Source of the DNA: Bryobacterales bacterium
GTDB lineage: Bacteria > Acidobacteriota > Terriglobia > Bryobacterales > Bryobacteraceae
Reading direction: 5' to 3'
Assembly: GCA_003164075.1 (NCBI GenBank)
Contig: PLRZ01000083.1
Coordinates: forward strand, 1 to 5,665
Length of the DNA stretch: 5,665 bases
Shown here: positions 1 through 5,400 of the stretch, one piece after another
Numbering within the stretch: position 1 is the first letter of the stretch
Layout: every line of letters begins with the position of its first letter
Made by a program: the position numbers and the translations under genes
Notes under the pieces: model-generated
What the model was told of the DNA's origin: nothing
What the model saw: the letters and a program-made list of their open reading frames with translations, nothing else
The model's database searches: none

Positions 1-719
1 AGCTGAGCGGCACCGAGGAGCTGGCGCTGCGCATGGATTACTGGGCCGGGCGGGAGCTCCACGTGCCCGATTGGGCGCGCAACGACCGCTACGATATTGA
101 AGCGCGCACGTCGGAGCCTGCGACAAAAGATCAGATGCGGCTGATGATGCAGAGCCTGCTGGCCGAGCGCTTCAAGCTCGCGGTGCACTGGGAGGCGCGC
201 GAAGTTCCCGTGTTCGCTCTGGTGCTGGCGACGCCGGGGACGCCGGGACCGCAGCTCCAGCCGCATCCGGCGAGCGACGATTGCGTGACGACGGCGCTTC
301 CTGAGAACTCTGACAGCAGTGCCAGCGGGGGAGCGCAAGGAACCCATGCCACGACACCGAACGCAGCGCTGCCCATTCCGTGCGGCATGATGGCGCGTTT
401 GCCGGTGAGCGCGCGGGGAGCGCGCCGGTTCGGCGGGCGCAATGTGACGATGAAGATGCTGGCCGAATCCATGCCGTTTCAGACCGGGTTGGCCACGCTC
501 GAGCGGCCGCTCATCGACAAGACCGGGCTTACAGGCGGATTCGACTTCTCGATCGAATGGACGCCTCCAGAAGACATGGGCCAACCGGGAGATGTGGGTT
601 CATTCGGCGCCCCATTTCGCGAGGCGCTGAAGAAACAACTCGGGCTGAAGCTCGAGCCACAGAAGGCGCCGGTAGAGGTGCTGGTCATCGATCACGTGGA
701 GCAGCCGACTGCCAATTAA
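1..719 (+). CDS. TIGR03435/DUF3738 family protein, 5'-truncated by the window edge
   Basis: This is the C-terminal part of an acidobacterial TIGR03435 (DUF3738) protein of unknown biochemical function. The frame is open from base 3 to the TAA at 717-719, giving 238 visible residues. The ATG at 33 has a GAGGAG 12 nt upstream, but the frame is open across it and the family's opening motif (VATIKPS-like, then a beta strand and helix) is missing. I therefore treat it as internal and the gene as partial. Visible family hallmarks are PDWARNDRYDIEA, LLAERFKLAVHWEAREVPVF, DKTGLTGGFDF followed by EWTP, KKQLGLKLEPQKAPVEVLVI and the ending DHVEQPTAN. Two cysteines (in DDCVTT and PIPCGMM) lie in the variable middle and could form a disulfide. 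Its end closely matches that of the next gene, so the two are tandem paralogues. Some family members carry an N-terminal M56/BlaR1-like sensor region; whether this one does cannot be seen. Family assignment is secure, function is not. Confidence 0.9.
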   Translation, partial: LSGTEELALRMDYWAGRELHVPDWARNDRYDIEARTSEPATKDQMRLMMQSLLAERFKLAVHWEAREVPVFALVLATPGTPGPQLQPHPASDDCVTTALPENSDSSASGGAQGTHATTPNAALPIPCGMMARLPVSARGARRFGGRNVTMKMLAESMPFQTGLATLERPLIDKTGLTGGFDFSIEWTPPEDMGQPGDVGSFGAPFREALKKQLGLKLEPQKAPVEVLVIDHVEQPTAN

Positions 720-764
720 CGTCTCGCAGAGGAGCGGCGCATAAACCCTCGGACAAAGTGCACG

Positions 765-791
765 GGAACCTTTGCAACAAAGAGGACGTAT
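765..791 (+). promoter_or_regulatory. Candidate ECF-sigma-type promoter upstream of the second DUF3738 gene
   Basis: A GGAACC element (765-770) lies 16 nt before CGTAT (787-791). A GGAAC-type -35 with a CGT-type -10 at this distance is the general pattern recognised by extracytoplasmic-function sigma factors. Transcription would start near 796-800, leaving a leader of about 70 nt before the ATG at 872. The site sits just after the preceding gene's stop, so gene 2 could be transcribed independently. No housekeeping -35/-10 pair as good was seen here. The call is from pattern only; the sigma factor is unknown. Confidence 0.55.
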
Positions 792-797
792 ATCCGT

Positions 798-837
798 CTT
801 ACCGATGTATCCTGCTCAAGGTCGGGAAATCGGCAAG
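798..837 (+). promoter_or_regulatory. Inverted repeat / 5'-leader stem-loop
   Basis: CTTACCGAT (798-806) pairs with ATCGGCAAG (829-837): eight of nine pairs are Watson-Crick, with one internal A-C mismatch. The 22-nt loop can form a small inner CCT/AGG stem (811-813 with 819-821). The stem begins almost exactly where the ECF-type promoter would start the transcript and ends about 25 nt before the Shine-Dalgarno. It could be a 5' stabilising hairpin or a protein-binding palindrome. It has no U-run, so it is not a terminator. Confidence 0.4.
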
Positions 838-862
838 ATGCGTCCTTTGGCTTTGCCCCCGC

Positions 863-867
863 AGGAG
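863..867 (+). promoter_or_regulatory. Ribosome binding site deciding the start at 872
   Basis: AGGAG lies 4 nt before the ATG at 872 and 19 nt before the next in-frame ATG at 887. The spacing to 872 is a little short but usable; the spacing to 887 is too long. Both starts give a basic N-terminus before the same hydrophobic signal-peptide core. Confidence 0.6.
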
Positions 868-871
868 AAGA

Positions 872-2149
872 ATGAGAATTTTCACAATGAAAACGAAAGT
901 TGAGGGCCGCAATTTGCGGTCAGGCTTGAAAAAGTTGTCTTCGCTGACGGGATGGGCGTCCTTAGCGATCGCATTCGCAATTGCGTCCCAGGCGAATCGC
1001 GCCGCGGCGCAGACGCCCGCATCAGCCGTGCAAACCACCGCGCCCGCGGCAAATTCGCCAGCGCCCTCTTCGCCAACAGATATTGCCGGCATCTGGCAGG
1101 GAACCCTGCACGCAGGCCGGGATCTTCGGTTGGAGTTGAAGATCACGCAAGCCGCCGCCGGCGGCGAGTACAAGGCGACCTTCTACAGCATCGACCAGGG
1201 CGGCCAGGCGATCCCGGTGTCGAAGACGACTTTTCAGGATGGCGCGCTCACTTTCTTGATCGACGTAGTTGGCGGTAAGTACGAAGGCAAGATGAGCGCC
1301 GATGGCAAAACGATTACAGGAACATGGACGCAGGGGCCGAATCCGATCCCGCTGGTACTGGCCCGCACCACACCTGATGCGGCGTGGCCGATTCCCGAGC
1401 CGGTCAAGCCGATGGCGGCCGATGCGGACCCGGCTCTGGACGTGGCCACCATCAAGCCGAGTCAACCTGGCAGGCAGGGAAAGGGAATAGGATTCCAGGG
1501 CACGCACTTCAGGACCATTAACTTCGACGTGAATGACATGATTGCCGTGGCGTATGGGCTTCATGCGAAGCAGATCATTGCCGCGCCCGACTGGCTTGGC
1601 ACAGATCTTTTCGACATTGACGGCGTGCCTGGCGTACCGGGAAGGCCAAACATCAAGCAGCAGGGCTTGATGCTGCAAAAACTGCTGGCCGACCGGTTCG
1701 CGCTGAAGTTTCACCACGAGCAGCGCGAGCTTTCGGTTTATGCCATCCAGGTTGGCGCCGGTGGTCCAAAAATGAAAGTGACCGCGTCGGGGCCGAATGA
1801 TCAGCAGGGATTTGGATTCCGCGGATTGGGAGACCTGATTGTTATCAACATGAGCATGAAGGAATTTGCAACGTGGATGCAGTCCAGCGTGATGGATAAG
1901 CCGGTGGTGGATCAAACGGGGCTGACTGCCAAGTACGACTTCACCTTGAAGTGGACACCCGACGATTCGCAGTTTGCCCAGTTCCGTGGCGCCGTGACAG
2001 CGCCGCCTCCGGCAGCAGGCGACAATCCCAATGCGCCGCCCAGTCTCTACACAGCAATGCAGGAGCAGTTGGGGTTGAAGTTTTCGGCGACCAAAGCCAT
2101 GGACGATGTAATTGTGATCGACCACGTAGAAAAGCCGTCGGCGAATTAA
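872..2149 (+). CDS. Exported TIGR03435/DUF3738 family protein with N-terminal lipocalin-like domain
   Basis: A complete 425-residue protein predicted to be exported to the periplasm; its biochemical function is unknown. The frame is open far upstream to about 380, but that part is only a shadow of the preceding gene; the AGGAG at 863 supports ATG 872, with ATG 887 as the alternative. Residues 1-46 form a Sec signal peptide: basic n-region (KTKVEGRNLRSGLKK), hydrophobic core around 25-40, probable cleavage after ANRAAA. A short Ala/Pro/Thr-rich linker follows. Residues about 69-165 form a beta-rich domain (IAGIWQGTL, KATFYSIDQGGQAIP, YEGKMSADGKTITGTWTQG) of the kind seen fused to other acidobacterial secreted proteins. 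Residues about 188-425 are the DUF3738 domain: VATIKPS, INFDVNDMIAVAYGL, APDWLGTDLFDID, LLADRFALKFHHEQRELSVY, DQTGLTAKYDF, MQEQLGLKF and DVIVIDHVEKPSAN. It lacks the cysteine pair of its upstream paralogue and has no transmembrane segment after the signal peptide. Family and export are well supported; the role is not. Confidence 0.93.
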   Translation: MRIFTMKTKVEGRNLRSGLKKLSSLTGWASLAIAFAIASQANRAAAQTPASAVQTTAPAANSPAPSSPTDIAGIWQGTLHAGRDLRLELKITQAAAGGEYKATFYSIDQGGQAIPVSKTTFQDGALTFLIDVVGGKYEGKMSADGKTITGTWTQGPNPIPLVLARTTPDAAWPIPEPVKPMAADADPALDVATIKPSQPGRQGKGIGFQGTHFRTINFDVNDMIAVAYGLHAKQIIAAPDWLGTDLFDIDGVPGVPGRPNIKQQGLMLQKLLADRFALKFHHEQRELSVYAIQVGAGGPKMKVTASGPNDQQGFGFRGLGDLIVINMSMKEFATWMQSSVMDKPVVDQTGLTAKYDFTLKWTPDDSQFAQFRGAVTAPPPAAGDNPNAPPSLYTAMQEQLGLKFSATKAMDDVIVIDHVEKPSAN

Positions 2150-2152
2150 TGG

Positions 2153-2181
2153 CGGTGTCAGGTTTCAGGCGCCGGTGTCAG
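2153..2181. repeat. Short direct repeat CGGTGTCAG
   Basis: CGGTGTCAG occurs at 2153-2161 and again at 2173-2181, a 20-nt period, with a related GGTTTCAGG between them. It starts 3 nt after the stop codon of the second DUF3738 gene. It may be a degenerate tandem repeat or a short intergenic repeat family; two copies are too few to tell. Confidence 0.5.
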
Positions 2182-2270
2182 TAGGCAGACACGTTCGCAG
2201 CCGCGACTGGGAATCCGAGCCCGCGGAGAGAGCCGGCTGGGCATCCCGGCGCGAAAAAATGCGAGACGGA

Positions 2271-2291
2271 GCGAACAAAACGGGGGTTCGC
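2271..2291. repeat. Perfect 6-bp inverted repeat GCGAAC...GTTCGC
   Basis: GCGAAC (2271-2276) and GTTCGC (2286-2291) are perfect reverse complements separated by 9 nt. No T-run follows, so an intrinsic terminator for the preceding gene is unlikely. The left arm contains the GAAC of the candidate promoter described next, so it could equally be an operator. A short palindrome like this may also arise by chance. Confidence 0.4.
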
Positions 2292-2297
2292 GACGTC
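2273..2297 (+). promoter_or_regulatory. Candidate ECF-type promoter upstream of the receptor gene
   Basis: GAAC (2273-2276), a 17-nt gap and CGTC (2294-2297) repeat exactly the GAAC-N17-CGT spacing found before the second DUF3738 gene, and both have GA directly before CGT. The -35 is weaker here (GCGAAC rather than GGGAACC). Transcription would start near 2303-2307, giving a leader of about 95-100 nt. The shared spacing hints at a shared sigma factor, but the motif is short. Confidence 0.35.
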
Positions 2298-2387
2298 TTA
2301 TCGTTGATATCCTCCTGATGCAAAGCAGGCGTGTTGGTGTGCCTCGGTCGTCTCCCGGCGAATCTAAGGCGCGGCAAATCTCAAGAC

Positions 2388-2391
2388 GGAG
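2388..2391 (+). promoter_or_regulatory. Ribosome binding site of the receptor gene
   Basis: GGAG lies 11 nt before the ATG at 2403, slightly long but acceptable. Later in-frame ATGs at 2451 and 2460 have no comparable site and would remove the basic n-region of the signal peptide, so 2403 is preferred. Confidence 0.5.
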
Positions 2392-2402
2392 TGCATACTA
2401 CG

Positions 2403-5400
2403 ATGAGCGAAGCTGCACCGCGCCGAGCCGGACGAATCCGCGGATTCGGCATGGTATGCATGTTATTGCTGGTGCTTTGCGCCCTGGCCCAGGCAGCAGC
2501 GGCCGCACCACAGGCAACCAATCCCGCACTGCCGCCTTTGCCTGCCGGTCAGGCTACTGCGCCTGCAGGCGACGCAGCCGCCGCGGCCTCGTCCTGGCGC
2601 GGCGTGGTCACCTTCGGCGGATTGCCGCTGCCCGGCGCTACCGTCACAGCCACACAAGGGACAAAGACAGAAACCGCCGTCTCCGATGACAGTGGCGCGT
2701 TTCAGTTCGACGACCTGGCCGACGGCAAATGGACCATCGACATTCAGATGCAAACCTTCGCGCCGCTTCTCGCTGAGGTAACGATCGCGCCGAGCGTGCC
2801 CGCTGCGGCGTATGATCTGAAACTTCTCACCCCCGATCAAATCCAGGCCAGCGCGCAGACCGCGAAGCCGGTTGCGGAAGCGCCGCCTTCCGCGCCCGCA
2901 GCAGCGCAGACCCAGCCACCGCAGCCGCCCCAGGGGAAGAAGCCCGCGCAGAGCAACGCGCCCACCGAGATCCCCAAGGCGCCCGAAGAAAACGAGGAAA
3001 GCGCCGACGGGCTTCTGGTGCAGGGCAGCGTGAACAACGCGGCCACCTCGCAATACGCCACCAATGCAGCCTTCGGCAATACGCGTTCCGGCAGCAAGGC
3101 TCTCTACACCGGCGGGATGCAGGTGAATGAGAGCAACTCCGCGCTCAACGCACGGCAGTATGCGCTCAGCGGAGTTCCCACCGCCAAACCAACTTTTAAC
3201 CTTTTCACGGGTGTGGCGGCGTTGCAGGGGCCAATCAAGATTCCGCATATTCTGCCGCGCGGGCCGATTTTTTTTCTCGCCTACGTGTGGACACGCAACA
3301 GCACCTCTTCGACGTACCCTGGGCTGGTGCCGACGCAAGCTGAAAGAGGGATCGGAACGAACGGCGCGTCGCTCGGATATGCGGATTTGAGCGGGCTCAC
3401 GAATGCGCAGGGACAGCCGATAACGGTCTACCAGCCGGGAACAAACACCCCGTATGCCAACAACCACATTCCCATGCCCAGCGGCCCGGCGGCGGCACTC
3501 CTTGCTTTCTACCCGGCGGCGAATCCAGGCATCCCGAGCGCGTCCGGATATAACTACCAGGCCACGGTCCTCAACGACGTGCATCAGGACGCACTGCAAT
3601 CGCGCTTCGACAAGAGCGTGGGACGCAAAGACAGTTTCAACGGAAGGTTTGCTTTTCAAAGCACGCGTTCAGACAATGTGAACCTCTTTGGGTTTGTCGA
3701 TCACACCGGCGTGCTGGGATTGACAACGAATGTCCAGTGGTCGCACCGCCTCAAGCCGCGCGTGTTTTTGTATACCAACTTCAGCTTCAGCCGTCTGCGC
3801 TACGAGATGACGCCCAACTTCGCCGGCCGCGTGAACGTGTCGAAACAGGCGAGCATTCAGGCCTGGGACTCGACTAACCCACTAGGCCTGCAGGGTCCCG
3901 GCAGCCTTCAGGATTCCGCCGATTGGGGACCACCGGCATTGAACTTTGGCGACGGTACGGTCGGACTGAGCGACGCCAACAGCTCCTTCAATCGCAACCG
4001 CAGCGACGATGTTTCGGTTTCTACGCTCATCTACCACGGCAAGCACAACATCTCGGCGGGCGTTGAATTCAACAAGCGCGATTACAACGACGATTTCCAG
4101 CAAAATCCGCGCGGCACGTTTAATTTCACGGGCAAGGCGACGCAGGGCGCGTGCACCAACCCATCGATCTGCGGATCGGCGCTGGCGGATTTTCTTCTCG
4201 GCATTCCCGATACCAGCGCGATCGCCTTCGGCAACGCGAACAAGTATTTTCGCGAGCCGGTGTACAACGCATACTTCGGCGACGACTGGCGCGTGATGCC
4301 GATTCTGACCATCAACGCAGGTCTGCGCTGGGATTTGAGCGCGCCCATCACAGAGTTGCACGGCAACCTGGTGAACCTCGACGTAAACAGTGGCTTTACG
4401 GCCGCGCAGCCGGTTGTGGGCAGCAATGTGACCGGCACTCATTTTCCCGCCTCGCTAATTCAGCCGGAGCGGCGCATGATCGAGCCGCGCATCGGCGTCA
4501 CGTGGCGGCCGATTCCCGCTTCGACCGTGGTCATCAAGGCCGGCTACGGTTTGTATCCAGACACTTCGGTGTATCAGAACGTGATTCTGAATATGGCGCA
4601 ACAGGCGCCGCTCTCGAAGAGCCTGAGTGTCCAGAACAGCACATCGTGCCCGCTGACGCTGGCCAACGGCTTCACGCCTTGTGCTTCCGTCACCAGCGAC
4701 ACCTTCGGCATCGACCCCAACTTCCGCATTGGCTACGCGCAGGATTGGCAGGTGTCGATACAGCGCGATATGCCATTCGCGTTGCAGATGACGGCAACCT
4801 ATAGCGGCGTCAAGGGCACGCATGGCCCGCAGGAAATTTTGCCGAACAGCAATCCGCTGGGGGCCGCGGATCCTTATCCGGGCAGCTACCCTGTGGGCTT
4901 TGTCTACGAAACGTCGAATGGAAATTCGATTCGCGAGGCGGGGCAGTTGCAGTTGCGGCGCAGGTTGAGGAGCGGCTTTGCCGCCACACTCTCCTACACC
5001 TTCGCCAAATCGATCGACGACGACGCTTATCTCGGTGGCGCGGGCCACCAAACCGCGAGCGGCGGCGGAGCGGCACAGTCGTCGTCGTTGTCGTACCCCT
5101 CTGCGGCCATCGCGCAAAACTGGCTCAATCCGCGCGGCGAGCGCTCACTCTCCAGTTTCGATCAGCGCCAGCTTGTGAATTTGACGGCGCAATACACCAG
5201 CGGGCAGGGGTTGGAAGGGGGCACGCTGCTGGGTGGCTGGCGCGGCAGAGCGCTGAAGGAGTGGACGGTGCTGGGCAATTTGACGTACGGAACGGGATCG
5301 CCGGAGACGCCGTTGTATCCTTCGGCGGTTCCGGGCACGGGATTCTCGAACATCGTCAGGCCCAATCTGACGGGCGCGCCGATATACGGTTCGGGGGCGG

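Noticed and set aside
33..719. Gene 1 as a complete gene starting at ATG 33
   Set aside because: The frame is open to the window edge, the GAGGAG at 15-20 is in coding sequence, there is no signal peptide, and the first half of the DUF3738 domain would be missing.
380..871. Upstream extension of the gene 2 frame to an ATG at 380
   Set aside because: It overlaps gene 1 in another frame, where gene 1 carries clear family motifs. The extension is Arg-rich shadow sequence, and the signal peptide and ribosome binding site both support a start at 872.
805..903. Possible 32-codon leader ORF overlapping the start of gene 2
   Set aside because: It has no Shine-Dalgarno, its start codon lies in the leader stem, and the peptide has no regulatory codon pattern such as a run of one amino acid.
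1022..2125. Minus-strand open frame of about 367 codons opposite gene 2
   Set aside because: It mirrors the codon structure of the DUF3738 gene, is rich in Arg and His, and has no family motif.
2232..2259. GCCGG-N9-CCGGC hairpin followed by a run of six A
   Set aside because: An intrinsic terminator on the + strand needs a T-run. Read on the minus strand there is no gene to terminate, and the stem has only five pairs.
2150..2402. Small gene or mobile-element remnant in the gap between gene 2 and the receptor
   Set aside because: No frame here has a ribosome binding site plus a plausible protein, and I see no transposase fragment or terminal inverted repeats.
2463..3659. Long minus-strand open frame of about 398 codons opposite the receptor gene
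   Set aside because: Its translation is Arg/Gly/Cys-rich low-complexity sequence with no recognisable domain. The + strand frame here carries a signal peptide and clear receptor motifs, and antisense open frames are expected in GC-rich coding DNA.
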